Assembly: GCA_030536995.1 (NCBI GenBank)
Contig: JAUNOY010000004.1
Span: 62,001-126,000 of the forward strand
DNA length: 64,000 nt
Source of the DNA: Eubacteriales bacterium
GTDB taxonomy: Bacteria; Bacillota; Clostridia; Lachnospirales; Lachnospiraceae
Reading direction: 5' to 3'
How positions within the stretch are numbered: the stretch's first letter is position 1; the number at the start of each line of letters is the position of its first letter. This document shows, piece by piece, positions 38,760 to 47,768 of the stretch. A program made the translations under genes and the position numbers. The notes beneath the pieces were generated by a model. It ran no database searches. It was not told where the DNA came from and saw only the letters and a list, made by a program, of their open reading frames with translations.

Positions 38760-39803
38760 ATGAATAAATTAATTGAAATTAAGAATCTGACAAAGAACTT
38801 TGACGACCAGCAGGTTCTCAGAGGAATCAATCTTGATATATATGAAAAAGAATTCCTTACACTGCTGGGACCAAGCGGCTGTGGAAAAACAACCACGCTG
38901 CGTATCATCGCAGGCTTTGAAGAGCCGAGCGGCGGAGAGGTGCTTTTTAACGGAATTGAGATTTCCAAACTGCCTCCTTATAAAAGAGAGGTAAACACCG
39001 TGTTCCAGAAATATGCACTTTTTCCTCATCTTAATGTAGCGGAAAACATTGGCTTCGGGCTGAATCTGAAAAAAGTAGACAAGACTGTTGTGGCTCAGAA
39101 AGTAGAACGCATGCTGAAAATGGTAGGTCTGGAAGGATTTGAAAAGAGAGATGTCACTCTTCTTTCAGGTGGTCAGCAGCAGCGAGTTGCCATTGCCCGC
39201 GCCCTTGTCAATGAGCCGAAGGTGCTTCTCCTTGACGAACCGTTAGGTGCGCTGGATGCAAAAATCCGTAAACAGATGCAGGTGGAACTGAAAAAAATCC
39301 AGCAGGAAGTCGGAATCACCTTTATCTATGTCACACACGACCAGGAGGAGGCGCTTTCCATGTCAGATACTGTCGTTGTCATGAACAACGGTGAGATTCA
39401 GCAGATTGGAAGCCCGACCGATATTTACAATGAGCCGGAAAACCGTTTTGTTGCAGAATTTATCGGAGAATCCAATATTATTGGTGGCGTGATGGTCAGA
39501 GATTACCTTGTGGAATTTGACGGATTCCGCTTCGAATGTGTAGACAAGGGATTCGAGGACATGGAAGAAATTGAGGTTGTATTAAGACCGGAGGATCTGG
39601 ATATTGTGGATCCGGATCAGGCACAGATTAAAGGCGTTGTAAAAAACATCACCTTTAAAGGGGTTCATTATGAGATTCTGGTGGAAACAGAGCTTCGTAC
39701 CTATATGGTACACACAACAGATTATGCGGAAGTCGGACGGAATGTGGGACTGAAATTCGGGCCGGAAGACATCCATGTTATGTGCAGGATGGGAGCTTAC
39801 TGA
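38760..39803 (+). CDS. potA: Spermidine/putrescine-type ABC transporter ATP-binding protein (system 2)
   Basis: 347-residue paralogue of the ATPase at 36003. Walker A is [12 protein letters not shown], the Q loop [10 protein letters not shown], the signature [15 protein letters not shown], Walker [13 protein letters not shown] and the switch THDQEEA, with a C-terminal TOBE domain. It is separated from system 1 by only 38 bases, so both probably lie on one transcript. The divergence between the two ATPases suggests an old duplication or independent recruitment. Confidence 0.92.
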   Translation: MNKLIEIKNLTKNFDDQQVLRGINLDIYEKEFLTLLGPSGCGKTTTLRIIAGFEEPSGGEVLFNGIEISKLPPYKREVNTVFQKYALFPHLNVAENIGFGLNLKKVDKTVVAQKVERMLKMVGLEGFEKRDVTLLSGGQQQRVAIARALVNEPKVLLLDEPLGALDAKIRKQMQVELKKIQQEVGITFIYVTHDQEEALSMSDTVVVMNNGEIQQIGSPTDIYNEPENRFVAEFIGESNIIGGVMVRDYLVEFDGFRFECVDKGFEDMEEIEVVLRPEDLDIVDPDQAQIKGVVKNITFKGVHYEILVETELRTYMVHTTDYAEVGRNVGLKFGPEDIHVMCRMGAY

Positions 39804-40618
39804 TGAAACAATTCAAGCATCTGATCAAACCTTACCTTGTATGGGCGTTTGTGATCATCGTTATCCCGCTGATCTTGATTGCACTTTACGCTTTTACAGA
39901 AGAAGGAAATGAGGTACTGACTCTTGCCTTTACCTGGAAAAACTTTGCGAAATTCCTGGAGACAACCTACTTAAGCGTTATCTTGAAATCCTTTAAACTG
40001 GGTATCATCACAACGGTGATCTGTCTTGTTGCAGGTTATCCTCTTGCTTTCATTATCTCCAAATTTTCAGAGAAGGTACAGAGCCTCCTGATTCTTCTTG
40101 TGACGATTCCCATGTGGATCAATATGCTGCTCCGTACCTATGCGTGGATGAACCTTTTATCAGACAACGGAATCATCAATTACCTTCTGGGTATAGTGGG
40201 GATTTCCCCGGTTTCCATGATGTATACGGATTTTTCCGTAATCGTGGGCCTGGTGTGTAACTTTATGCCGTTTATGATCATTCCTATCCATACTTCCTTA
40301 AGCAAGATGGATAAATCTTATATTGAGGCGGCTTATGATCTGGGGGCAAATAAGCTCCAGACCTTTACGAGAGTTATCTGGAAGCTTTCTATTCCGGGTG
40401 TCCTCAATGGAATTATGATGGTATTCCTCCTTTCCATTTCTACGTTTGTTATTCCGAAGCTTCTCGGCGGCGGACAGTATATGCTTATCGGTAACCTGAT
40501 TGAATCTCAGTTTATCTCTGTGGGAGACTGGAACTTCGGAAGTGCCATTTCCCTGATACTGGCAGTGCTCATTCTGATTTTTATGAGCTTTATGAAAAAA
40601 ATGGACAAAGATGAATAA
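39803..40618 (+). CDS. potB: ABC transporter permease, PotB-like (system 2)
   Basis: 271-residue permease. The ATG at 39803 overlaps the ATPase stop by one base (TGATG) and has GGGAG 8 bases upstream. An in-frame GTG at 39782 is less likely. Six hydrophobic segments are visible, with the EAA loop YIEAAYDLGANKLQTFTRVIWKL. It is followed 14 bases later by the fused permease/binding protein. Confidence 0.9.
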   Translation: MKQFKHLIKPYLVWAFVIIVIPLILIALYAFTEEGNEVLTLAFTWKNFAKFLETTYLSVILKSFKLGIITTVICLVAGYPLAFIISKFSEKVQSLLILLVTIPMWINMLLRTYAWMNLLSDNGIINYLLGIVGISPVSMMYTDFSVIVGLVCNFMPFMIIPIHTSLSKMDKSYIEAAYDLGANKLQTFTRVIWKLSIPGVLNGIMMVFLLSISTFVIPKLLGGGQYMLIGNLIESQFISVGDWNFGSAISLILAVLILIFMSFMKKMDKDE

Positions 40619-40632
40619 GGAGCAGGGGGAAG

Positions 40633-42480
40633 ATGAAAAGTAAAAAGAGTATTTTTTCAAGATTTTATGTATTGCTTTGCCTTGCATTTTTTTACCTGCC
40701 GATTCTGGTAACGATGATTTTTTCTTTCAACTCATCGAAATCTCTGACCAGATTTACAGGCTTTTCTCTTCGCTGGTACGGCGAGCTGTTAAAGAATGTA
40801 GAGGTAAGCAAAGCAGTTTACGTATCCGTTACAGTTGCCATCCTTGCAACGGTGATTTCCACAGTGCTTGGAACCATAACAGCTATCGGTCTTTCCAAGT
40901 CAAAGAAAGTGGTAAAGGAGCTGCTTTTAAATATAAACAACATTCCGATTCTGAATCCGGAGATTGTGACAGCCATCGGTCTGATGCTGCTGTTTTCCTC
41001 ACTGGGCTTCAGAAAAGGATATATGACAATGCTTCTGGCGCATATTGCTTTTTGTACGCCTTATGTGATCACAAGCGTATACCCGAAAGTAAGAGGACTT
41101 GACCCGAATATGGCAAATGCGGCCATGGACCTTGGTGCGACACCGTATCAGGCGCTGACCAAAGTTATTGTGCCGATGATCAAAGAGGGTATTTTTGCAG
41201 GCGCACTTCTTGCCTTCACCATGTCCTTTGACGATTTCGTTATTTCTTACTTCGTGTCAGGAAATGGTGTGAAAAATATCTCCATTGTTGTTTATAACAT
41301 GACGAAGAGAATCAATCCGACCATCAATGCATTGTCAACCATTGTAATAGTTGTCATTATACTGGTACTTGCCCTGTCCAATCTTATGCCTGTGTTTAAG
41401 AAGTTTACAACAGGCAGAATCAACAGGAAAACAAGAAAAATCCTCTCCCTGGTTCTGGTGGCTGCAGTAGCTGTGGGACTTGTGAAGTGGGGCTATGTGG
41501 CACAGGGAAAACATATGTTGAAGGTTTACAATGCGGGAGAGTATATTGATGCCGACCTGTTGGAGGAATTTGAAAAAGAATATGACTGTACAGTGGTATA
41601 TGAGACATTTGAATCCAATGAGATGATGTACACCAAGCTTTCCAGTGGTGAAACTTATGATGTCCTGGTTCCTTCCGACTATATGATCGAACGTCTGATC
41701 AAGGAAGAATATCTTCAGCATCTTGACTGGGATCTCATTCCGAATAAAAAGAATCTTAAGGATGAGGTAGTCAACAGAAGCTATGACCCGGGAAATCGCT
41801 ATTCCTGTCCGTATTTCTACGGAACAGTGGGAATCCTGTACGATACCACAGTGGTTGACGAGGCTGACTTAAAGGATGGCTGGAATCTTCTGGCAAATCC
41901 GAAATATAAGGGAAATCTTTATATGTACGATTCCGAGAGAGATTCCTTTATGATTGCCTTGAAGGCTCTGGGTTATTCCATGAATACTACCAGCGAGAAG
42001 GAAATCGAGGAAGCGTACCAGTGGCTGATCCATCAAAGAGACAGCATGGAGCCGATTTATGCAGGAGACGACGTAATCGACAATATGATTTCCGGAAACA
42101 AGGCTCTGGCAGTGGTTTATTCCGGAGACGCGTCCTACATTATCAGCGAAAATCCGAATCTTGCGTACTATACGCCTGAGGAGGGAACCAACCTGTGGTA
42201 CGATGCTATGGTCATTACAAAGGACTGCAGTGAGACAGAACTTGCCCATGAATTTATTAATTTTATGATAAGTGAGAAATCTGCTCTTTCCAATACGGAA
42301 GAAGTAGGGTATACTTCTACTGTAAAGAGCGCTTTTGAGACAATGCGTGACGGAGAATATGCGGGAGTCGGCTCCTACATACCGGAAACGGATAATCCAA
42401 ACAGCGAGATCTTTGCCTACCAGAAACCGCAGATTAAGCAGTTGTTTGCGGAGCTCTGGACAAAGGTAAAAGCAAAGTAA
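40633..42480 (+). CDS. Fused ABC permease and substrate-binding protein (PotC-PotD type, system 2)
   Basis: 615 residues. Residues 1-265 are a PotC-like permease (FYLPILVTMIFSFNSSKS, FTGFSLRWYGELL, EAA-type loop MANAAMDLGATPYQALTKVI). A further membrane segment (about 271-290, ILSLVLVAAVAVGLVKW) leads into a PotD-like binding domain (about 298-615: LKVYNAGEYIDADLLEEFEKEY, LVPSDYMIERLI, DSERDSFMIALKALGYSMN). The binding domain is thus tethered to the outer face, replacing a lipoprotein. Such fusions are known in Firmicutes. The frame is continuous, with no sign of an assembly join. Confidence 0.92.
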   Translation: MKSKKSIFSRFYVLLCLAFFYLPILVTMIFSFNSSKSLTRFTGFSLRWYGELLKNVEVSKAVYVSVTVAILATVISTVLGTITAIGLSKSKKVVKELLLNINNIPILNPEIVTAIGLMLLFSSLGFRKGYMTMLLAHIAFCTPYVITSVYPKVRGLDPNMANAAMDLGATPYQALTKVIVPMIKEGIFAGALLAFTMSFDDFVISYFVSGNGVKNISIVVYNMTKRINPTINALSTIVIVVIILVLALSNLMPVFKKFTTGRINRKTRKILSLVLVAAVAVGLVKWGYVAQGKHMLKVYNAGEYIDADLLEEFEKEYDCTVVYETFESNEMMYTKLSSGETYDVLVPSDYMIERLIKEEYLQHLDWDLIPNKKNLKDEVVNRSYDPGNRYSCPYFYGTVGILYDTTVVDEADLKDGWNLLANPKYKGNLYMYDSERDSFMIALKALGYSMNTTSEKEIEEAYQWLIHQRDSMEPIYAGDDVIDNMISGNKALAVVYSGDASYIISENPNLAYYTPEEGTNLWYDAMVITKDCSETELAHEFINFMISEKSALSNTEEVGYTSTVKSAFETMRDGEYAGVGSYIPETDNPNSEIFAYQKPQIKQLFAELWTKVKAK

Positions 42481-42517
42481 CTGACGACATCATGGTTTTG
42501 CAGAAAGGAGTTTTGCA

Positions 42518-43555
42518 ATGAAGATGAAAAGAGCGGCAGCAGTGCTGATGTGCGCTGCACTTGCAGGAAGCGTTCTGACAGGATTCAAGGACGCGGGAGA
42601 CGACAAGGAACTGGTACTTTTTACCTGGCAGGGAATGTTCCCTCAGGAAGTCCTTGACGGGTTTGAAGAAGAGACAGGAGTTAAGGTCATTTACTCCAAT
42701 TTTGATACAGATGAGACAATGTTTGAGAAGCTTTCCATGGCGAAGGGCGGAGACTATGATTTTGTAATCGCAGATGATTACATTCTGGAAACCGTTATCG
42801 CAAACGGTCTTGCCCAGGAGCTGGATAAAGAATCTCTGGAAAATATCGGAAATATCAATCCTTTATACCAGGGACAGTTCTACGATCCGGAAGATGCCTA
42901 TACAGTGCCGTACGGAGCAGGAATCCCTCTCATCGTATATGATCCGGAGCAGGTTGATCTTGATATCAAGGGATACAGTGATCTCTGGGATGAATCTCTG
43001 GAAGACAGTATTGCGCTGGTGGGAAATTACCGTGTGATCAATGGCATTACCCAGCTGTCTCTCGGAAAGAGTATGAATGAAGAGGATGTAGATGTCATTA
43101 AGGAGACCGGAAAGAAGCTTCAGGAGCTTGCTCCCAATGTGCGTATGATTCAGGATGATAATACCCAGAATGCACTTTTAAACGGAGAGGCAAGCGTGGC
43201 CCTTCTTTATACTTCTCAGGTGACTGCAGCTCTTGCAGAAAATCCTGATCTTAAGGTAGTATATCCGGAAGAGGGTCTTGGATTCGGAATTATGGGAGCT
43301 TTTATTCCGAGCCAGGCGCCGAATAAAGACGCAGCATATTCCTTCCTGGATTATCTGATGCAGCCGGAGATTGCCGCACAGTGCACCAACTACATCGGTT
43401 ACTACAGCACAAATAAAGCAGCCGATGAATTTGTAAATGAAAATCTCGTAGTTCCTGACGATGTGACCAAAGGCGAAATCGTACAGAACGTAAGTCAGGA
43501 AGCCGAAGAACAGTATAACAAAAACTGGACAGAATTTAAGGCGGCCTGCGACTGA
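42518..43555 (+). CDS. potD: Spermidine/putrescine-type extracellular solute-binding protein (probably for system 1)
   Basis: 345 residues with a signal peptide (basic MKMKR, then AAAVLMCAALAGSVLTG) and a PotD-like periplasmic-binding fold (ELVLFTWQGMFPQEVLDGFEEETG, FVIADDYILETVI). The lipobox position reads L-T-G-F, so the expected lipid-modified Cys is Phe23 (codon TTC at 42584-42586). Because system 2 carries its own fused binding domain, this protein most likely serves system 1. AGAAAGGAG precedes the ATG. Confidence 0.88.
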   Translation: MKMKRAAAVLMCAALAGSVLTGFKDAGDDKELVLFTWQGMFPQEVLDGFEEETGVKVIYSNFDTDETMFEKLSMAKGGDYDFVIADDYILETVIANGLAQELDKESLENIGNINPLYQGQFYDPEDAYTVPYGAGIPLIVYDPEQVDLDIKGYSDLWDESLEDSIALVGNYRVINGITQLSLGKSMNEEDVDVIKETGKKLQELAPNVRMIQDDNTQNALLNGEASVALLYTSQVTAALAENPDLKVVYPEEGLGFGIMGAFIPSQAPNKDAAYSFLDYLMQPEIAAQCTNYIGYYSTNKAADEFVNENLVVPDDVTKGEIVQNVSQEAEEQYNKNWTEFKAACD

Positions 43556-43587
43556 TATCTGACAGCAAAACTACATAGAAAAAAACA

Positions 43588-43620
43588 AACAGCCAAATCC
43601 GAATCAGGATTTGGCTGTAA
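43588..43620 (+). terminator. Hairpin after the pot cluster, weak terminator
   Basis: CAGCCAAATCC (43590-43600) and GGATTTGGCTG (43607-43617) form a perfect 11-bp stem, but only TAATAAC follows. It may stabilise or attenuate the transcript rather than end it fully. Confidence 0.55.
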
Positions 43621-43638
43621 TAACAAGGGGGATAAAAG

Positions 43639-45279
43639 ATGGAAATATATAAAGGTTCCATAGCCTTCTCAGGAATCGCCATCGGCAGAATACTGTATTA
43701 TCAGAGAAATGAACATCGCATACGTCAGTATGTAGTGAGTAATGTAAAAACAGAACTGGAAATTTTTGGAGAAGCTTGTCAGAAAGTGGAAGAAGAACTG
43801 GATGCCCGCTATAAAGAGTATGCAGCGTCCGCAGGGGCGGAAGCCGATGTTTTTCTCACTCAGAAAAAAATCCTGAACAGTAAAAGCTTCAAAAAAGCCA
43901 TAGAAAGCATTATTCAAAATGAGAAAGTCAATGCTGCATATGCGGTTATGACAACAAAAGATGAAATCACATCAACCTTCCGGAATCTGGAGGAAGAAGT
44001 GATCAAGGAGAGGATTGCGGGAATCCGTCTTCTGTCAGATCGCCTGATCGGAGCTCTGGGGGGGATTTCTCCGAAAATTGATCTGGGAGATGAACCTGTT
44101 ATTCTTGTCACGGAAAATATTTTTCCAACGGAGCTGATGGAAATGGACAAAGAAAAACTTCTTGGAATTGTTACCCATCAGGGCTCCGATATTTCTCACG
44201 CCTCCATTATGGCGAAAAGCATGAATCTGCCCATGCTTGTGGGAATTGAAGCGGATATGGACTGGGAAGGGGAGTATGCTATCATAGACGGCTACAATGG
44301 TACTTTTTACATTGACCCAGACGAGGAACTCCTCAGAGAATACGACATTCGCAGACAGGCAGATTTAAAGGAAAGGGAAGAACTTCTTGAGCTTCGAAGT
44401 ATGCCGGATGTGACTCGTGACGGCAAAAAAGTAAATATTTATGCAAATATCGGAAATATGGATGATTTGAGCAGTGTTCTTTATTACAGCGCTGCAGGAA
44501 TCGGACTTTTAAGAAGTGAATTTCAATACCTTGGGCGCGAGAATTACCCAAGAGAAAACGAACTTTTCCTTGCTTACCGCAAAATAGCCGAAACAATGGG
44601 AGACCACATGGCAGTTATCCGCACGGCAGACCTTGGAGCGGATAAGCAGGCAGAATATCTGGATATTCCGGATGAAGCCAATCCGATTATGGGAAACAGG
44701 GGAATCCGCCTTTGTCTTGACCGGAAAAGAATGTTTAAAGCGCAGCTTCGTGCGATTTTACGTGCAAGCGCTTACGGAAATCTGGCAATGATGTATCCGA
44801 TGATCTCCTCAGAGGAGGAAATGGATGAAATTGAGAAACTGATAGAAGAAGTGAAAGCGGGGCTGAAAGAGAAAAAAATTCCTTACAAAGATATAAAGAC
44901 GGGAATTATGGTGGAGACGCCCGCTGCTGTCATGATCAGTCGGGAACTGGCAAAAAGAGTAGATTTCCTGAGCCTCGGAACAAATGATCTGACACAATAT
45001 ACACTTGCCATGGACAGACAGAATCCGCTTCTTCGCAGTAAATACAATGACCATCATCCGGCAGTGATGAAAATGATTGAGATGGTAGTGAATGCAGGGC
45101 ATCAGGAAGGCTGTCCCGTCTATATCTGCGGTGAACTGGCGGCGGATACGCATCTGACGAAAAAATTTCTGCAGATGGGTGTAGACGGATTGTCTGTAGT
45201 GCCTGCCAGCATTCTTCCGGTGCGTAAGGCAGTCCGATGTACGGATTTAAGATATCAGGAGAACAAAGATGAAAAGTAA
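43639..45279 (+). CDS. ptsI: Phosphoenolpyruvate-protein phosphotransferase (PTS enzyme I)
   Basis: 546 residues. It transfers phosphate from PEP to HPr. The N-terminal HPr-binding helical domain is followed by the active-site His187 in SDISHASIMAKS. The PEP-binding barrel follows, with GIGLLRSEFQYL, IRTADLGADKQ, NPIMGNRGIRLC, MVETPAAVMIS, SLGTNDLTQYTLAMDR and the catalytic Cys in ICGELAADTHL. It is slightly shorter than classic enzyme I (about 570) and no ptsH gene is adjacent, so it may be a paralogue. It overlaps the following DUF362 gene by 11 bases. Confidence 0.88.
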   Translation: MEIYKGSIAFSGIAIGRILYYQRNEHRIRQYVVSNVKTELEIFGEACQKVEEELDARYKEYAASAGAEADVFLTQKKILNSKSFKKAIESIIQNEKVNAAYAVMTTKDEITSTFRNLEEEVIKERIAGIRLLSDRLIGALGGISPKIDLGDEPVILVTENIFPTELMEMDKEKLLGIVTHQGSDISHASIMAKSMNLPMLVGIEADMDWEGEYAIIDGYNGTFYIDPDEELLREYDIRRQADLKEREELLELRSMPDVTRDGKKVNIYANIGNMDDLSSVLYYSAAGIGLLRSEFQYLGRENYPRENELFLAYRKIAETMGDHMAVIRTADLGADKQAEYLDIPDEANPIMGNRGIRLCLDRKRMFKAQLRAILRASAYGNLAMMYPMISSEEEMDEIEKLIEEVKAGLKEKKIPYKDIKTGIMVETPAAVMISRELAKRVDFLSLGTNDLTQYTLAMDRQNPLLRSKYNDHHPAVMKMIEMVVNAGHQEGCPVYICGELAADTHLTKKFLQMGVDGLSVVPASILPVRKAVRCTDLRYQENKDEK

Positions 45280-46402
45280 AGTGATTCTTCTCCCTTGTGA
45301 GGAGTATGAAGAAGAAAATATATATACGCTGCTGAAAAAAGCGCTGGAGCTTCTCGGCGGGATAGAAAGCCTGATAAAGAAAGAAGAAAAAATTCTTTTG
45401 AAACCTAATCTTTTGAAAAGAGCAGAGGTAGAGAAGGCAGTTATTACCCATCCTGTAGTTGTAGGCGCTTTTGCGCGGATTCTCAGGGAAAAAGGCTATC
45501 AAAACCTGGTGCTTGCAGATTCCTGCGGTCACGGTACCACGAAGGCTGTCATCAAAGGTACGGGAATGGATACCTATCTTGAGAAATATGAGATTCCTGC
45601 GATTGATTATTCGCAGGGAATCTCTGTAAAGTATCCGCAGGGAGTACAGGCAAAGGAATTTGTGATTCCGAAAGAACTTCTTGAGTCGGACTGTGTGATT
45701 TCTCTGTGTAAGATGAAGACCCATGCTCTGGAACGTGTGACAGGGGCTGTGAAGAATAGTTATGGCTTTATTTACGGGCTTCACAAGGCAAAGGGGCATA
45801 CGTTGTATCCCAGTGCAGACAGCTTTGCGCGGATGCTTGTGGATCTCAATAAATATGTTGCGCCCAGGCTGTACATCATGGATGGAATCGTGGCAATGGA
45901 GGGGAACGGGCCGGGCTCCGGCGATCCCACTCCTATGAAAGTAATGCTTGTCTCAAAAGACCCGGTTGCCCTTGACAGCGTATTTTGCCGTCTTGTGCAT
46001 TTGAAGCCGGAGATGGTGCCTACCAATTATCACGGAGAGAAGATGGGACTTGGCACATGGAAAGAAGAGGAAATCGAGCTTCTGACACCGGAAGGGGAAA
46101 TATCCATGACCGAGGCTGTAAGCCGGTACGGAAACCCTTCTTTCAATGTTGACCGGACAGAAGTACGTCACAATATCTGGACCAAGATGGCAGGCGCTCT
46201 GAAACTCTTCCAGAAGAAGCCCTACATTGATGAGGCGCGCTGTATCCGCTGCGGTATTTGCGTCAAAAGCTGCCCTGTCCCCGGAAAAGCCGTAGACTTC
46301 CAAAAAGGTCGTGACAAGCCTCCCGTATACGACTACAGGAAATGTATCCGCTGTTTCTGTTGTCAGGAAATGTGCCCGGAGAAGGCAATAAAAGTCAAAT
46401 AA
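45269..46402 (+). CDS. DUF362 domain protein with C-terminal 2[4Fe-4S] ferredoxin domain
   Basis: 377 residues. The DUF362 region (about 1-290) includes KILLKPNLLKRAEVEKAVITHPVVV, CKMKTHALERVTGAVKNSYG and DGIVAMEGNGPGSGDP. The C-terminal part has two cluster motifs, CIRCGICVKSCPVPG and CIRCFCCQEMCPEKA. The function of this family is not established; it is common in anaerobes. The start overlaps the enzyme I gene by 11 bases, indicating coupled translation, but no functional link is obvious. Confidence 0.85.
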   Translation: MKSKVILLPCEEYEEENIYTLLKKALELLGGIESLIKKEEKILLKPNLLKRAEVEKAVITHPVVVGAFARILREKGYQNLVLADSCGHGTTKAVIKGTGMDTYLEKYEIPAIDYSQGISVKYPQGVQAKEFVIPKELLESDCVISLCKMKTHALERVTGAVKNSYGFIYGLHKAKGHTLYPSADSFARMLVDLNKYVAPRLYIMDGIVAMEGNGPGSGDPTPMKVMLVSKDPVALDSVFCRLVHLKPEMVPTNYHGEKMGLGTWKEEEIELLTPEGEISMTEAVSRYGNPSFNVDRTEVRHNIWTKMAGALKLFQKKPYIDEARCIRCGICVKSCPVPGKAVDFQKGRDKPPVYDYRKCIRCFCCQEMCPEKAIKVK

Positions 46403-46414
46403 AAAAGATGAAGG

Positions 46415-46443
46415 TTGTATTCTGAAGTAGGATATGCTACGAT
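46415..46443 (+). promoter_or_regulatory. Possible promoter of the ART-SecB cassette
   Basis: TTGTAT (46415-46420), 17-base spacer, TACGAT (46438-46443). A second AT-rich candidate exists further down near 46455-46475. It is weak by eye, but a promoter is expected because the cassette begins a new AT-rich block. Confidence 0.35.
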
Positions 46444-46537
46444 AAATATATATTTTGAATGTAAATATTAAAATGTGGTTGGTTTATAGGATGTGATTTT
46501 GCATAGTGGCTTAAGCATCTGGAATAAGAGTGAAAAA

Positions 46538-47125
46538 ATGAAAGAGATAGGATATCATGGAACCTGTTTAAGGCATCGGGAAGATATAGAGAAAAACGGT
46601 TTGGATCCTGACAAATGTAGTTATCGTACAGATCATTGGCTGGGACAGGGAGTATATTTTTTTGACGATTATGAAAAAGCATTATGGTGGGCATCGACGA
46701 TATCTTTGCAAAATAAGAGCTGTGGAGGCATAATTTTTGAAGCTGAGATAGAAGCGTCAGATAAAGAAGTATTGGATTTGGATGATAATAAACAGTTGGA
46801 TTGTTTTATGACAGAAACCTTACAAACTCTTCAGGAAATAAAGGAGCAGTGTTCTGGACAAATGCCAATATTTGATGACGGGAAGATGCGTGCTGTTTTT
46901 TTCGATTATTATAAGATACGCAAGGGGATATCCGTAATCATAGGAACGTTTCAAAAAACTTGTGCGGGCTATACGTGTAAAAGAAGTCCCGCTGAAAGAG
47001 AAAATCAACAAAAAATAATGGATATAATTGGAATTAAATTTAAAGAAAGACAAATTTGTGTATCCCAAAAAGAGTGTATCAAATCAACGAAATTGATATA
47101 TAATGAGCAGGAAGAGGTGATATGA
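46538..47125 (+). CDS. Putative ADP-ribosyltransferase-fold toxin, first gene of a toxin-antitoxin-chaperone cassette
   Basis: 195 residues from the ATG at 46538. A GTG at 46493 would add 15 residues but has a poor ribosome site. The N-terminus reads GYHGT with H7, then LGQGVYFFDDYEKALWWAS with G38-V-Y40-F and A48-xx-W-A. This His...Tyr spacing is the pattern of PARP/DUF3990-like ADP-ribosyltransferases (H-Y-x group). The third catalytic residue could not be assigned. The following genes encode a small protein and a SecB-like chaperone, matching the CmdT-CmdA-CmdC order known from E. coli, where CmdT is an mRNA ADP-ribosyltransferase. The toxin role here is inference. The gene is AT-richer than its neighbours. 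Confidence 0.6.
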   Translation: MKEIGYHGTCLRHREDIEKNGLDPDKCSYRTDHWLGQGVYFFDDYEKALWWASTISLQNKSCGGIIFEAEIEASDKEVLDLDDNKQLDCFMTETLQTLQEIKEQCSGQMPIFDDGKMRAVFFDYYKIRKGISVIIGTFQKTCAGYTCKRSPAERENQQKIMDIIGIKFKERQICVSQKECIKSTKLIYNEQEEVI

Positions 47126-47361
47126 TGTTTGATAAGGACTTATTTCTTTTGCTATGCGAAAAATATGATGTTGAACTGAGTGAGATAAATGATGCCCCGG
47201 TAATAAAAAATGGCTTGAATGTTCACGAGATTACAGATGAAGATGTAGTCCGTGCTTTTGAATTTCATCAACCATATTTTGAATATTTCGGTAATAGAAT
47301 TAATACAGAAACTATGATGTGTGAGTTTTCTTTATTGGAAGATTATGCAGAGGCATGTTAG
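47122..47361 (+). CDS. Small acidic protein, putative antitoxin of the ART-SecB cassette
   Basis: 79 residues with no recognised family. It is acidic and contains FDKDLFLLLCEKYDVELSEI, an ITDEDVVRAFEFHQPYFEYFG segment, and a C-terminus rich in acidic and hydrophobic residues (LLEDYAEAC). No helix-turn-helix or ribbon-helix-helix is apparent. The ATG overlaps the upstream TGA by 4 bases (an alternative ATG follows at 47125), with GAAGAGG before it. Its position between an ART-like gene and a SecB-like gene suggests the antitoxin of a chaperone-controlled toxin-antitoxin module; this is inference from order only. Confidence 0.6.
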   Translation: MMFDKDLFLLLCEKYDVELSEINDAPVIKNGLNVHEITDEDVVRAFEFHQPYFEYFGNRINTETMMCEFSLLEDYAEAC

Positions 47362-47370
47362 GAGAAATGT

Positions 47371-47763
47371 ATGAAAGTGAAGGCTAAATATGAAAGCTCT
47401 CTTGTGTTGGAGAAAATGGAAATTACGGAGAGTACTTTCAGAAAAAAAGATGGTGATTTAGGCGAGTTAGAACTGAATGTTGAAGTTGAACACAGTATGC
47501 GCATACTTACAGAAGATGTTTTCGAGGTGTTTCTGGTTACAATAGTGTCTGACGAGGAAGAAAAGGTTTTTATCAGGGTGAAGGGAAGAGCGATTTTTGT
47601 TACGCAACAGCAAAATGTGGATATTTTAAAGAAAAATATGATAGCGATCATGTTTCCGTATATAAGGAGCTATATTTCCATAGTAACAACCCAGCCGGGA
47701 ATGGAGCCTGTTGTGTTGCCGGCTATGAATATTGCTGCAATGATTAATGAAGAAAATAAATAA
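47371..47763 (+). CDS. SecB-like chaperone
   Basis: 130 residues. The C-terminal half has the SecB pattern: a beta-rich core, then VDILKKNMIAIMFPYIRSYI, SIVTTQPGMEPVVLPAMNIAAMI. This aligns with the FPYAREC-xx-xx-PxxNLAPVNFDALF region of SecB (FPY at about residue 95, the NI-AAMI end near 120). Firmicutes normally lack SecB as an export chaperone, and solitary SecB-like genes are typically parts of toxin-antitoxin-chaperone systems that protect the antitoxin. It follows the small gene by 9 bases with TAGGAG before the ATG. It ends at a terminator, closing the three-gene unit. Confidence 0.8.
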   Translation: MKVKAKYESSLVLEKMEITESTFRKKDGDLGELELNVEVEHSMRILTEDVFEVFLVTIVSDEEEKVFIRVKGRAIFVTQQQNVDILKKNMIAIMFPYIRSYISIVTTQPGMEPVVLPAMNIAAMINEENK

Positions 47764-47768
47764 AGAAT

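Noticed and set aside
43588-43620. Hairpin after potD as a strong terminator
   Set aside because: The stem is perfect but no T-run follows, so it is listed only as a weak or stabilising hairpin.
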